DNA from: Chromatiaceae bacterium | GTDB lineage: Bacteria > Pseudomonadota > Gammaproteobacteria > Chromatiales > Chromatiaceae | DNA: 64,000 nt | Assembly: GCA_024235175.1 (NCBI GenBank) | Contig: JACKMX010000005.1 | Location: forward strand, 310,001-374,000 | Direction: 5' to 3' | In this document: positions 1-9,401 of the stretch, in pieces | Position numbering within the stretch: position 1 is the stretch's first letter | How the letters are laid out: every line of letters begins with the position of its first letter | Translations under genes and position numbers: made by a program | The notes under the pieces: generated by a model | Database searches by the model: none | Seen by the model: the letters and a program-made list of their open reading frames with translations, nothing else | Told to the model about the DNA's origin: nothing

Positions 1-1039
1 GTTCCAGATCGTTGTTGACCCCTTCGAGCTGTTTCAGCGCCGCTTCGACCTTGGGAAAGAGATAGAAAGTACCATCGGCGGGGAGGCACTCCACACCAGG
101 AATGTTGTTCAACCGATCGACAACATAGTCATGACGCTCTTTGAATGTCTTTAGCATCTCCTGGATGCAATTCTGAGGACCTTCCAAGGCTGCTTGGGCT
201 GCAACCTGAGATATTGATGTCGGATTGGAGGTGCTTTGCGATTGAATCTTTTTCATCGCCTTTATTACATCTGCGGGTCCGGCGGCGTAGCCAATGCGCC
301 AGCCGGTCATGGAGTAAGCCTTTGAGACGCCGTTTAACACGAAACATCGGTTGACCAGTTCCGGACAGGCATTGAGGATGTTGACGAAAGGTGCTTCGGT
401 CCAAAGAATATGTTCGTACATATCATCTGTGGCAACAGCGACCCGCGGGTACTCCAGCAGCACCTTGCCGAGCGCTTCCAGCTCTTCCTTGGTATAGGCC
501 ATGCCGGTTGGATTGGATGGGCTGTTGAGTACAAGTAACCGGGTTTTGTCGGTGATTGCGGCCTGCAGTTGGGCGGGCGTGATCTTAAAGCGCTGATCAG
601 CACCTGCATGCGCGAAGACAGGCACACCGCCCGCCAACAGTGTCATATCGGGATAGGAGACCCAGTAGGGGACCGGGATGATGACCTCGTCGCCCGGGTC
701 GAGCATGGCTTGGGCCAGATTATAGAAGCTCTGTTTTCCCCCGCACGAGACCAGGATCTGCTCCGGTTGGTAGTCGAAGCCATTGTCACGCCTGAATTTA
801 TCTATAATTGCCTGCTTCAGGCCGGTGGTGCCGTCTACCGGAGTGTATTTTGTGAATCCGTCCTTAATTGCCTTTATTGCAGCTGCCTTGATATGTTCCG
901 GCGTGTCAAAGTCCGGCTCACCGGCACCGAGGCCGATAACATCTTTGCCAGCTGCGCGCATCTCTGCGGCGCGTGCGGTGATAGCGAGGGTTTGAGACGG
1001 TCTGACTGACTGTACGCGTGCGGAAAGCTTGCTGCGCAT
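1..1039 (-). CDS. aspC: Pyridoxal-phosphate aspartate aminotransferase (class I/Ib), 3' end outside window
   Basis: This PLP-dependent transaminase probably exchanges amino groups between aspartate and 2-oxoglutarate in the cytoplasm. The reading frame opens with ATG at 1039 (MRSKLSARVQSV) and stays open to the window edge, so about 346 residues of a usual ~395 are present and the C-terminus is missing. Family marks are the substrate-binding motif NSPSNPTG and the PLP-lysine signature VSKAYSMTGWRIG. Divergently transcribed uvrB starts about 120 bp away. The aspartate specificity is inferred from overall similarity to Ib-type enzymes; prephenate/aromatic aminotransferase activity is also known in this group. 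Confidence 0.9.
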   Translation of the reverse strand, partial: MRSKLSARVQSVRPSQTLAITARAAEMRAAGKDVIGLGAGEPDFDTPEHIKAAAIKAIKDGFTKYTPVDGTTGLKQAIIDKFRRDNGFDYQPEQILVSCGGKQSFYNLAQAMLDPGDEVIIPVPYWVSYPDMTLLAGGVPVFAHAGADQRFKITPAQLQAAITDKTRLLVLNSPSNPTGMAYTKEELEALGKVLLEYPRVAVATDDMYEHILWTEAPFVNILNACPELVNRCFVLNGVSKAYSMTGWRIGYAAGPADVIKAMKKIQSQSTSNPTSISQVAAQAALEGPQNCIQEMLKTFKERHDYVVDRLNNIPGVECLPADGTFYLFPKVEAALKQLEGVNNDLE

Positions 1040-1160
1040 TTAGGATACCGACAAATGATGCCTATGGTTAATGGGTTGATTCAGCCGCCTGTGATAACCG
1101 TTACGTTGATCAGACAGCGGATGCAATAATATCCAATCCTCTGTGTCAGAAGAATCCCCA

Positions 1161-3167
1161 ATGTCAAAAGAATTTCAACTAGTGTCAGATTTCGCAGCAG
1201 CTGGAGACCAACCGGAAGCGATAGCGCGGTTGATCGAAGGAATCAATGATGGTGAGGCAGGAATGACTTTGCTCGGAGTAACCGGTTCCGGAAAGACATT
1301 CACGATCGCCAATGTCATTCAGGCGGTGCAACGCCCGACTTTAATACTGGCGCACAATAAAACGCTGGCTGCCCAGCTTTATGGTGAGATGCGGGATTTT
1401 TTTCCCAATAATGCGGTTGAGTATTTTGTCTCTTACTATGATTACTATCAACCAGAAGCCTATGTTCCCTCGTCAGATACTTTCATCGAAAAAGACGCAT
1501 CTATAAACGAACACATCGAGCAGATGCGCCTTTCCGCTACCAAGGCTTTGCTGGAACGGCCAGATACCATTATCGTCGCCACGGTCTCCTGTATCTACGG
1601 TCTTGGTGATCCCCGTTTCTACCTTAATATGGTGCTGCATCTGGTGCGTGGTGACCGAGCGGATCATCGCGCCGTTCTGCGCCGCTTGGCCGAGTTGCAG
1701 TACTCTCGAAATGACACGGAACTGCGCCGGGCCAGCTACCGCGTGCACGGGGATATCATCGACATCTATCCGGCAGAGTCCGAACGGGAAGCGGTACGTG
1801 TGGAGCTGTTCGATGATGAAATTGAAACAATCTCGCTTTTCGATCCACTTACCGGAGGAGTGATTCGAAAGGTACCACGGTATACCGTGTATCCAAAATC
1901 CCATTATGTGACGCCCCGTGAAACATTGCTGAAAGCGGTGGATCAGATCAAATTGGAGCTTGACGGAAGGCTGCAACAGCTGCGCGCAAACGATAAGCTG
2001 GTGGAAGCACAGCGGCTGGAGCAGCGGACTCGTTTTGATGTGGAGATGATCCTGGAGCTGGGATACTGTTCTGGTATTGAAAATTACTCCCGCTATCTGT
2101 CGGGCCGCGCTCAGGGAGAGGCACCACCAACGCTGTTCGACTACCTGCCGGATAACGCTTTGCTGGTGGTTGATGAAAGCCATGTGTCCATTCCGCAAGT
2201 CGGGGGTATGTATAAAGGCGACCGTTCGCGCAAGGAGACGTTGGTGGAGTATGGTTTCAGGCTGCCTTCAGCGCTTGATAACCGCCCCATGCGCTTCGAT
2301 GAGTTTGAGCTGCGTGCTCCCCAGACCATATATATATCGGCAACTCCGCGGGCCTACGAACTGGAGCGTTCGGGTGTTGTAGTGGAGCAGGTAGTGCGTC
2401 CCACCGGACTGGTTGATCCCGAATTGGAGGTGCGGCCGGCCGCCAGTCAGGTGGACGATCTGCTCTCTGAAATCCGTTTGCGGGTGGAGCTGCATGAGCG
2501 GGTGCTGGTGACCACGTTGACCAAACGTATGGCGGAGGATCTGACGGACTACCTGAACGAGCATGGAGTGCGGGTGCGCTATCTGCATTCGGACATAGAC
2601 ACGGTGGAACGGGTTGAAATCATTCGCGATCTCAGGCTTGGCGAGTTTGATGTGCTGGTGGGTATAAATCTACTCAGGGAAGGACTGGATATGCCGGAGG
2701 TATCACTGGTGGCAATACTCGATGCGGATAAAGAGGGTTTTCTGCGCTCCGAAGGTTCTCTGATTCAGACTATCGGCAGGGCTGCGCGCAACGTCAACGG
2801 TAAAGCGATTCTATACGCTGAAAAAATCACCGGTTCCATGCGGCGTGCAATGGATGAAACAGAACGCCGCAGAGTCAAGCAGAAAACCTACAATGAGATG
2901 AACGGTATCACACCGAAAACCATCAGCAAGGCCGTGGCCGATATCATGGAGGGTGCACGTGCGGGGGCACCCATGTCGCCGAAGAGCTACGCCAGGGTGG
3001 CGGAGGAGGAGGCAGAATATGCGGCGATGTCTCCGCTACAGATGGCAAAACGGATCAAGGCACTGGAGAAAGAGATGTACCAGCATGCGAGAGATCTGGA
3101 GTTCGAAGAGGCAGCCAGAGTGCGGGACCAGATAAAGCAGCTTCAATCACGGGGAGTCCTTGCATGA
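1161..3167 (+). CDS. uvrB: Excinuclease ABC subunit B
   Basis: UvrB is the damage-verification helicase-like subunit of UvrABC nucleotide excision repair. From the ATG at 1161 the protein has 668 residues, the usual length. Walker A (GVTGSGKT) lies near residue 39, and the tyrosine-rich beta-hairpin (YYDYYQPEAYVP) that clamps damaged DNA near residue 92. The helicase motif DESHVS follows, and a C-terminal UVR domain (ALEKEMYQHARDLEFEEAA) binds UvrC. An in-frame GTG at 1143 would add six residues, but the ATG gives the family N-terminus. No convincing LexA box is visible upstream. Confidence 0.98.
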   Translation: MSKEFQLVSDFAAAGDQPEAIARLIEGINDGEAGMTLLGVTGSGKTFTIANVIQAVQRPTLILAHNKTLAAQLYGEMRDFFPNNAVEYFVSYYDYYQPEAYVPSSDTFIEKDASINEHIEQMRLSATKALLERPDTIIVATVSCIYGLGDPRFYLNMVLHLVRGDRADHRAVLRRLAELQYSRNDTELRRASYRVHGDIIDIYPAESEREAVRVELFDDEIETISLFDPLTGGVIRKVPRYTVYPKSHYVTPRETLLKAVDQIKLELDGRLQQLRANDKLVEAQRLEQRTRFDVEMILELGYCSGIENYSRYLSGRAQGEAPPTLFDYLPDNALLVVDESHVSIPQVGGMYKGDRSRKETLVEYGFRLPSALDNRPMRFDEFELRAPQTIYISATPRAYELERSGVVVEQVVRPTGLVDPELEVRPAASQVDDLLSEIRLRVELHERVLVTTLTKRMAEDLTDYLNEHGVRVRYLHSDIDTVERVEIIRDLRLGEFDVLVGINLLREGLDMPEVSLVAILDADKEGFLRSEGSLIQTIGRAARNVNGKAILYAEKITGSMRRAMDETERRRVKQKTYNEMNGITPKTISKAVADIMEGARAGAPMSPKSYARVAEEEAEYAAMSPLQMAKRIKALEKEMYQHARDLEFEEAARVRDQIKQLQSRGVLA

Positions 3168-3183
3168 CTGGCTCGGGCACCTG

Positions 3184-3939
3184 TTAACCTGACAGTAACG
3201 GATGTTTCAACATCGACGCTACGTCTGCTGTTTCCACCAGTTCTATTCCGGCGGCGGCATATCTCATTGCAAGTACCGGATCATTTATCTCATATACCAT
3301 CCATTGCCAGGGTCCAGGCCACAGCGGGGTTGTTGGGGCCAATAACAACTTGCTTCCTATCAACAGTTCAGGCTTGAGATGTTGCGCCTGCTGTTGCTGG
3401 CATTTGCCGTATCCATCCAGCACCCAACCGCACATGTGTCCTGGTTTTCTCTCGCGGATGTACTGGAGTGCGGGGAGGTGGAACGAAATAATGGTGCAGC
3501 GGCTGCAAATTGGCTCAAGCTCGAGAAAAAGCTGCTCCATAATCGGCCTAAGGCCGAAATGGGCAATGCATTGAGGCTTGATCTCCGCGAGCAAATTGTT
3601 ATCGGGATAGCGTTGGGCGAGTTCAACCAGTTGGCTGAGCAGAGGAATTCTGGTACCGGAAAACCGATCGCCAAAACGTTCTGTTTCACCCGCGCTAATG
3701 TTGTGCAGCTGTGCAAAACGGTAGTCAAAAATCTGCCCCTTCACACCTGAGGTTCGATGCATATCTGCATCGTGGAATAACACAAGCTGTCTATCTGCGG
3801 TACATTGAATGTCAAATTCAATATATGGGGCACCGGTGCGCATCGCCTCTTCCACTCCTTCAAGGCTGTTCTCCGGATAGCGTGCCATCAATCCCCGGTG
3901 TGCGACCAACAGAGGAATCTTTTTTTTCGTGTATATCAT
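3184..3939 (-). CDS. Glycerophosphodiester phosphodiesterase (UgpQ-like)
   Basis: The 251-residue protein has the GDPD TIM-barrel signatures: the catalytic HRG near residue 14, the metal-binding EFDIQ near residue 58 and HDADMHRTS near residue 75. It should hydrolyse deacylated phospholipids to glycerol-3-phosphate and an alcohol. There is no signal peptide, and the length matches cytosolic UgpQ (about 247). It converges on uvrB with a 16-bp gap, and no glycerol-phosphate transporter is adjacent. No strong ribosome binding site precedes the ATG. Confidence 0.93.
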   Translation of the reverse strand: MIYTKKKIPLLVAHRGLMARYPENSLEGVEEAMRTGAPYIEFDIQCTADRQLVLFHDADMHRTSGVKGQIFDYRFAQLHNISAGETERFGDRFSGTRIPLLSQLVELAQRYPDNNLLAEIKPQCIAHFGLRPIMEQLFLELEPICSRCTIISFHLPALQYIRERKPGHMCGWVLDGYGKCQQQQAQHLKPELLIGSKLLLAPTTPLWPGPWQWMVYEINDPVLAMRYAAAGIELVETADVASMLKHPLLSG

Positions 3940-4246
3940 TACTATAGATTATCCAGTTTAATTAATTTTGAAGTCAATTCAGTGCATACAAGTGACTGTT
4001 TTGGATAAATTCTTATTCGGTGCCGGCAAGCATTAATTTTAGATGTGTTGTATGATGGCGCCCGAAAAAACAGATGTCAGCCAATTCGGTATGCTGGCAA
4101 ATCAGCGCAGTGGCAGGTAAGCTGGCAGAATTGGAATCTGTTTTAGCGAGGAGAGACCGGATACTTGTTTCAAAGCTTGTCTTCTTCGATTGCGTGATGA
4201 AATAACAACCCGGTCCATTCGATTTTTTTTCAGGGAATCAGGCAGA
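3940..4246. other. Intergenic region between divergent GDPD and parA genes
   Basis: This AT-rich stretch of about 300 bp separates two divergent genes and must hold both promoters. A TATGAT at about 4050 could be a -10 for parA, but no good -35 is paired with it. I see no tRNA, repeat or credible small gene. Confidence 0.4.
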
Positions 4247-4963
4247 ATGCACAAAATCATGGTGCTCAACGCCAAAGGCGGATGTGGAAAAACCACCATT
4301 GCCACCACCCTGGCCTGCTATTTTGTATCGAACGGCTATAGTACGGCACTGATGGACTTTGATCCGCAGCAATCGAGCAATCGTTGGCTGAAGGTTCGCT
4401 CACCGGAACAACCCCGAATAAAAGCTATTGATGGCGCACGTCATCAGGCCGGTGTCACCCGCTCCTGGCAGCTACACGGTGGTGATGAAACGGAAATTGT
4501 GATAATCGATACACCAGCCGGAGTGACCGGAGGCAAGTTGGTGGACCTCTATCACAAAGCTGACTCCATTCTGATACCGGTCATGCCTTCTATTATAGAT
4601 CTCCAGGCTATGGAGCTGTTTCTTGGTGAACTTGGACGTCTTTTAAAACAGAGCCAACATCGAAAACATGTCGGCGTTATTGCCAATCGGGTGCGTATGA
4701 AGGGCAGGTCGTACCACGCAATAGAAGAGTTGATGGAGGAGGTTGGTCTTCCGTTGGTGTCGGTTCTAAGAGATACGCAAAACTATTCGATTGCGATGGA
4801 ATCCGGACTGGGAATCTGCGAGCTTAAACCTGGCATTTCGGCTAAAGACAAAAAACACTGGGATCCCATTCTTGAATGGCTGTTCCAGACAATTCCTTCA
4901 AAGCAACGGAAACTGGACCTCGCTCCGACTTCGCCAGGCCGATGGCCATCTGCAGTCGCCTGA
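4247..4963 (+). CDS. Orphan ParA-family ATPase
   Basis: The 238-residue protein has the deviant Walker A box KGGCGKTT, the switch DFDPQQSS and the Walker B DTPAG of ParA/MinD/Soj ATPases. Such proteins form ATP-dependent dimers that position DNA or protein cargo. ATG 4247 (MHKIMVLNAKGG) gives the standard N-terminus; an upstream ATG at 4190 would add 19 unrelated residues. No parB, parS or chemotaxis genes lie beside it, so it is an orphan like VirC1/ParC-type ATPases, with unknown cargo. sat follows after 390 bp, and nothing suggests cotranscription. Confidence 0.9.
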   Translation: MHKIMVLNAKGGCGKTTIATTLACYFVSNGYSTALMDFDPQQSSNRWLKVRSPEQPRIKAIDGARHQAGVTRSWQLHGGDETEIVIIDTPAGVTGGKLVDLYHKADSILIPVMPSIIDLQAMELFLGELGRLLKQSQHRKHVGVIANRVRMKGRSYHAIEELMEEVGLPLVSVLRDTQNYSIAMESGLGICELKPGISAKDKKHWDPILEWLFQTIPSKQRKLDLAPTSPGRWPSAVA

Positions 4964-5355
4964 ACTCTTTCCCACCCAGATGCTATTGGCCTGTTGCTGC
5001 ATAAATCGGTAGATACCTTGTTATATTTTTGATTACCATAAGGTTTTTAGCGAAAAGTGACGGGTCCCGGTGCGGCCACAGAAATAATATTTACTGCACA
5101 TATAAATAGAAGTTTGGCATGTTTCACACCCTGTTGTGGTAGGGTTTATGCGCTGTGAATTTACTGGAGGGATCTCTGTGTGCGTCTGTTTAATCCCTGA
5201 AGGGTTCTATGCATCGTGCTGCTCCCGGGGTAAGCTTCCGTTTCTTATCCCCGCCACAGTTAATAAATGAAGATCACGACTCCCGGAGCTAATGCGCAAC
5301 TCTCAGGAGCGGATTAATGGCCAAAGATTCGTACTAATTTAGGAGACGAAGTTAA
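4964..5355. other. Long leader/promoter region of sat
   Basis: This 390-bp stretch has no credible gene. The last 20 bases hold a good Shine-Dalgarno (AGGAGA at about 5341) for sat. A 27-codon ORF beginning at an ATG near 5210 lacks a good RBS and looks accidental. I recognise no known riboswitch. Confidence 0.4.
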
Positions 5356-6543
5356 ATGATCAAGCCTATTGGATCAGATGTACTCCAGCCGCTGTTCGTC
5401 TACGATACGGATGAGCATCAAGAGCTACGGCATGAAGCTGAAACCATGCCATCTGTGATCGTCAGTTCACAGGCGGCAGGCAACGCCGTAATGATGGGAG
5501 GGGGATACTTTAGTCCACTGAAAGGTTTTATGACCGTCGGTGACGCCATAGGCTGCTCCGAAAACATGAAAATGTCGGATGGCAGCTTTTTTCCCGTGCC
5601 GGTTCTCTGTCTTCTGGAGAGTGTGGATGCAATTAAAGGCCAAAAGCGGATCGCGCTGCGGGATCCGAATATCGAGGGAAACCCCGTTCTGGCGGTCATG
5701 GACGTCAATGCGATCGAAGAGGTAAGCGACACCCAGATGGAACTGATGACCGAAAAGGTCTACGGCACCACGGATGAGGAACATCCGGGTGTTGCAGCAT
5801 TCAACAACCAGGGAAGATTTGCCGTGTCCGGTCCTATCAAAGTTCTGAATTTCAGCTACTTTCAAACCGATTTTCCGGATACTTTCCGTACTGCCGTTGA
5901 AATCCGGAATGAGATTCGGGAACGTGGCTGGAACACCATCGTATCTTTCCAGACCCGTAATCCGATGCACCGGGCCCATGAGGAGTTGTGCAAAATGGCC
6001 ATGGAGGCGGTTGAAGCAGACGGCGTTGTAGTCCATATGCTGCTGGGTAAGCTGAAGCCTGGTGATATTCCGGCTCCTGTGCGCGATGCTGCCATACGCA
6101 AGATGGCGGAGCTCTATTTTCCGCCCAACACCGTGATGGTTACCGGCTACGGGTTCGATATGCTTTATGCCGGTCCGCGAGAGGCCGTACTGCACGCGTA
6201 TTTTCGACAGAATATGGGCAGCACCCATTTCATAGTCGGTCGTGACCATGCGGGTGTCGGCGACTACTACGGAGCCTTTGATGCCCAAACCATCTTTGAT
6301 GAAGAAGTACCGGAAGATGCCCTTCAGATCGAAATTTTTAAAGCTGATCACACAGCCTATTCGAAAAAGTTGAACAAGGTGGTGATGATGCGTGATGCAC
6401 CTGATCACTCGAAAGAGGACTTTGTACTTCTCTCCGGCACAAAAGTTCGGGAAATGCTGGGGGAGGGCATTGCCCCACCGCCCGAATTCTCCCGCCCGGA
6501 GGTTGCTGAGATCCTGATGAATTACTATCAAACCTCGAAATAG
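5356..6543 (+). CDS. sat: ATP sulfurylase (sulfate adenylyltransferase, dissimilatory Sat type)
   Basis: Sat interconverts ATP plus sulfate and APS plus pyrophosphate. In sulfur oxidisers the reverse direction makes ATP from APS produced by APS reductase. The 395-residue protein has the family motif QTRNPMHRAHEE near residue 199 and the GRDHAGVGDYYG loop near residue 295, both used for nucleotide and sulfate binding. It is a stand-alone Sat without an APS kinase domain and unlike assimilatory CysDN. AGGAGA precedes the ATG. A terminator follows, so it appears monocistronic. aprAB are not in the window. Confidence 0.97.
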   Translation: MIKPIGSDVLQPLFVYDTDEHQELRHEAETMPSVIVSSQAAGNAVMMGGGYFSPLKGFMTVGDAIGCSENMKMSDGSFFPVPVLCLLESVDAIKGQKRIALRDPNIEGNPVLAVMDVNAIEEVSDTQMELMTEKVYGTTDEEHPGVAAFNNQGRFAVSGPIKVLNFSYFQTDFPDTFRTAVEIRNEIRERGWNTIVSFQTRNPMHRAHEELCKMAMEAVEADGVVVHMLLGKLKPGDIPAPVRDAAIRKMAELYFPPNTVMVTGYGFDMLYAGPREAVLHAYFRQNMGSTHFIVGRDHAGVGDYYGAFDAQTIFDEEVPEDALQIEIFKADHTAYSKKLNKVVMMRDAPDHSKEDFVLLSGTKVREMLGEGIAPPPEFSRPEVAEILMNYYQTSK

Positions 6544-6568
6544 ATACCTGCAATCTGCGACAATCCGG

Positions 6569-6618
6569 GGGTCGAAGTCATTCTCTTATAATGAGCTGAA
6601 TGACCTCGACCCTTTTTT
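6569..6618 (+). terminator. Rho-independent terminator of sat
   Basis: The inverted repeat GGGTCGAaGTCATTC / GAATGACcTCGACCC (15 bp with one mismatch, 14-nt loop) is followed directly by six T residues. It ends the sat transcript before metY. Confidence 0.9.
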
Positions 6619-6666
6619 ATTCATGAACAATAATTAATGACAGCTAATTTGCGAGGAGTGTTGCTG

Positions 6667-7941
6667 ATGAAAATCGAGACTATTGCGATCCACGGAGGAT
6701 TTGAACCTGACCCGACCACCAAGGCCGTTGCCGTACCAATCTACCAGACCACATCCTATGCTTTTGACGATACCCAGCATGGTGCAGATCTTTTTGATCT
6801 GAAGGTTCAGGGTAACATCTACACGCGTATCATGAATCCCACCACCGATGTGCTGGAGAAGCGGGTTGCGGCGATGGAAGGCGGTATAGGTGCACTGGGG
6901 TTGGCTTCCGGCATGGCTGCCATAACCAACGCGATCTTCACAATATGCGAGTCGGGAGACAATATCATCACCACATCCACACTGTATGGTGGAACCTATA
7001 ACCTGTTTGCCCACACGTTGCCACAACTGGGCATAAACTCCCGATTTGCAGATGCCAGGGATATTGATGGCATGGCCGCATTGATTGACGATCGGACGAA
7101 AGCTGTCTTTTGTGAATCGATAGGAAACCCAGCGGGAAACGTTGTGGATATTGGTGCGATGGCGGAGATGGCGCACGCACATGGGGTACCGCTGATAGTT
7201 GATAATACAGTTCCCAGTCCCTACCTTTGTCGTCCATTCGAACATGGCGCGGATATCGTGGTCCATGCGCTGACCAAATACATGGGAGGGCATGGCACCA
7301 CGATCGGAGGGGTCCTGGTTGATTCCGGCAAATTTCCCTGGGCAGAGCATAAATCACGCTTCCGGCGGCTGAACGAGCCGGATGTCTCATATCATGGCGT
7401 GATTTATACCGAAGCCCTGGGTGAAGCAGCGTATATCGGAAGGGCAAGGGTTGTGCCGCTGCGGAATATGGGAGCAGCCATATCGCCTTTCAACAGTTTT
7501 CTGGTGCTGCAGGGCTTGGAAACACTTGCAGTCCGCATGGACCGCCATTGCGAGAATGCGCTCGCGGTTGCCAGGTATTTAAGTGACCATTCACAGGTGG
7601 AATGGGTTCGTTATGCCGGGTTGGATGATCATCCGGACAAGGCGCTGGTTGACAAGTACATGGGGGGCAGGGCTTCTGGCATACTCTCTTTTGGTATCAA
7701 GGGGGGGAAGACGGCTGGCGCCCGTTTTATAGATGCGCTGCAACTTGCGGTGAGGCTGGTGAACATTGGCGACGCCAAAACACTGGCCTGCCATCCGGCT
7801 ACAACGACGCACCGGCAATTGGGTCCGGCGGAAGCGGCAAAGGCCGGGGTGACAGAGGATATGGTGCGTCTCTCCATTGGAATCGAGCATATAGACGATA
7901 TCATAGGCGATTTGGACCAGGCACTGGCAGCATCTAAATAG
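6667..7941 (+). CDS. metY: O-acetylhomoserine sulfhydrylase / aminocarboxypropyltransferase
   Basis: This PLP enzyme of the Cys/Met metabolism family makes homocysteine from O-acetylhomoserine and sulfide. The 424-residue protein begins MKIETIAIHGGFEPDP. It has the conserved YTRIMNPTTDVLEKRVAAME segment and the PLP-lysine region VHALTKYMGGHG near residue 204. Length and the long C-terminal substrate loop favour MetY over MetB/MetC. ATG 6667 has GAGGAG 10 bp upstream; an earlier ATG at 6637 lacks an RBS. Beside sat it suggests direct use of sulfide for methionine, although the terminator between them argues for separate transcripts. Confidence 0.95.
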   Translation: MKIETIAIHGGFEPDPTTKAVAVPIYQTTSYAFDDTQHGADLFDLKVQGNIYTRIMNPTTDVLEKRVAAMEGGIGALGLASGMAAITNAIFTICESGDNIITTSTLYGGTYNLFAHTLPQLGINSRFADARDIDGMAALIDDRTKAVFCESIGNPAGNVVDIGAMAEMAHAHGVPLIVDNTVPSPYLCRPFEHGADIVVHALTKYMGGHGTTIGGVLVDSGKFPWAEHKSRFRRLNEPDVSYHGVIYTEALGEAAYIGRARVVPLRNMGAAISPFNSFLVLQGLETLAVRMDRHCENALAVARYLSDHSQVEWVRYAGLDDHPDKALVDKYMGGRASGILSFGIKGGKTAGARFIDALQLAVRLVNIGDAKTLACHPATTTHRQLGPAEAAKAGVTEDMVRLSIGIEHIDDIIGDLDQALAASK

Positions 7942-7977
7942 TCAGGTCCACGCAAACAGGTTGTTTTAACGCGAGCG

Positions 7978-8001
7978 TCATCCCGGCGCCGGCCGGGATG
8001 A
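7978..8001. repeat. GC-rich palindromic hairpin between metY and the thioredoxin gene
   Basis: Perfect 10-bp arms TCATCCCGGC / GCCGGGATGA enclose a GCCG loop between two convergent genes. There is no T-tract, so it resembles REP-type intergenic palindromes more than a canonical terminator, though it could stop or stabilise both transcripts. Confidence 0.6.
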
Positions 8002-8069
8002 TGGGAGAGGGCTAGTGCAGGGCTCACAACCAGTCAGTTTTCTCAACTATGGTGGAGACAGGTTGAGAT

Positions 8070-8579
8070 TCAATGCAATCCAGCGAATCGCGGCGAGTTG
8101 AATGCAGCCAGGGACATAACCGCGCTGCTGATGGCTTCATCCAGAAAGTGGGTATAACTGTCTGCTTCGTTGAATCCCACGATAGCTTCGGTAAGCTGCC
8201 TTCCACGATGATCCACAAGAACCACCGTTGGAGTTGCATAGATAGAATAACGACTGACGAAGATGCCACTACGAATCCGCTCGCCGTCGAAGTCGGTTAT
8301 TTTTCCACCCTCTTCAATGTTAAACTCACGTATCAACACCTTGCCCTTTAAGGCGCCATTCTGGATCAACGGTTTCAGTACTTCTTCTCTGAGGCGCACA
8401 CAGTAAGGGCAGTGGTCGGTGCTGAAGATAACCATAATCGGAATTCCGGCAACTCTCGCTTGGTCAGCCTCCACCGACCAGTCTCTGCTGGTATTGATAA
8501 TATAGTGTGAATCAGACCAACCTGGGGAGGTGAGGGCAAGTATCGATATGAAACATGCCAGTTTGATAAGAGTTTTCAC
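8070..8579 (-). CDS. Exported thioredoxin-fold protein (CPYC active site)
   Basis: The predicted protein has 169 residues from a GTG at 8579 (MKTLIKLACFISILAL), giving a clean signal peptide ending near SPGWS; a TTG at 8603 is an alternative. A thioredoxin domain follows with the redox motif STDHCPYCVRLREE. It contains the cis-proline segment YATPTVVLVDHRG. It is probably a periplasmic disulfide oxidoreductase of the SoxW/DsbE-like group. No sox genes are adjacent, so a role in sulfur oxidation is a guess. Confidence 0.85.
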   Translation of the reverse strand: MKTLIKLACFISILALTSPGWSDSHYIINTSRDWSVEADQARVAGIPIMVIFSTDHCPYCVRLREEVLKPLIQNGALKGKVLIREFNIEEGGKITDFDGERIRSGIFVSRYSIYATPTVVLVDHRGRQLTEAIVGFNEADSYTHFLDEAISSAVMSLAAFNSPRFAGLH

Positions 8580-8696
8580 GACTGATAAATCCCAACTACT
8601 CAACTTCCAAGCGTATCGACGGAAATAGCGATTTCTTGAATATTAGTATTCTATGATATTTTCTTAAATTATTCTATTTATATTATGGAAAACCCT

Positions 8697-9344
8697 ATGA
8701 AATATGATGTGGAGATCGTGGAAAACGAAAATCTTTATCAGGGTTTTCTGGGAATTAATCGATTTCACATTCGCCATAGTCTGTTTGCCGGGGGTATCAG
8801 TCCGGTAATCGTGCGTGAAAGAGTCGAGAGCTTCCAGGCGGCTTCAATACTCCTGTATGACCCACACCTGGACTTGGTGGTGATGATTGAACAGTTCAGG
8901 ATCGGAGCCATCGATGATCCAGGCGGTGCATGGATTTTGGAGGTGATTGGCGGGGTTATCGAGAAGGGCGAAACGCCAGAGCAAGTTGCCCGACGTGAAG
9001 CAGTGGAAGAGGCCGGTTGTCCGGTGGGCAGACTGGAGCCAATTTGTAACTTTATGGTGAGTCCGGGGTTTTCTACCGAGCGGATATTCCTTTTTTGCGG
9101 AGAAGTGGATGCCTCTTCCGCAGGAGGTATTCATGGTTTGGCGCAGGAGGGAGAGGACATTCGGGTCGAAGTGCTGCCGTCAGAAGAGTTGATTGGTGAA
9201 CTTTATGGCGGTCGGATCAACTGCACCAGCGCAATCATTGCAGTACAGTGGTTTGTGATGAACCGGGAACGGTTGCGGCAGGAGTGGACATCCGGTGCCC
9301 CCATGCCCCAATCCTCCGGTCCGCAGCGGGATGGTGAGGTTTGA
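8697..9344 (+). CDS. nudF: NUDIX ADP-ribose pyrophosphatase
   Basis: The enzyme hydrolyses ADP-ribose to AMP and ribose-5-phosphate in the cytoplasm. The Nudix box is complete: GGVIEKGETPEQVARREAVE followed by EAG, near residues 87-109. The downstream SPGFSTERIFLFCGEVD and GIHGLAQEGEDIRV segments match E. coli NudF. ATG 8697 gives 215 residues, close to the family; ATG 8685 is also possible. It stands alone, with a divergent thioredoxin gene upstream. Confidence 0.95.
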   Translation: MKYDVEIVENENLYQGFLGINRFHIRHSLFAGGISPVIVRERVESFQAASILLYDPHLDLVVMIEQFRIGAIDDPGGAWILEVIGGVIEKGETPEQVARREAVEEAGCPVGRLEPICNFMVSPGFSTERIFLFCGEVDASSAGGIHGLAQEGEDIRVEVLPSEELIGELYGGRINCTSAIIAVQWFVMNRERLRQEWTSGAPMPQSSGPQRDGEV

Positions 9345-9401
9345 GAATATCTGCTTTTTGAACCATAACCTGACATGGAAGTTGTTGAGTAGAGACCGAC
9401 T

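Noticed and set aside
1040..1160. LexA box sought upstream of uvrB
   Set aside because: No CTGT-N8-ACAG match; SOS control cannot be claimed.
1473..2198. 241-codon minus-strand ORF in uvrB
   Set aside because: Antisense shadow with low-complexity His/Gln-rich sequence.
5467..6531. 354-codon minus-strand ORF across sat
   Set aside because: Antisense shadow of a clear ATP sulfurylase.
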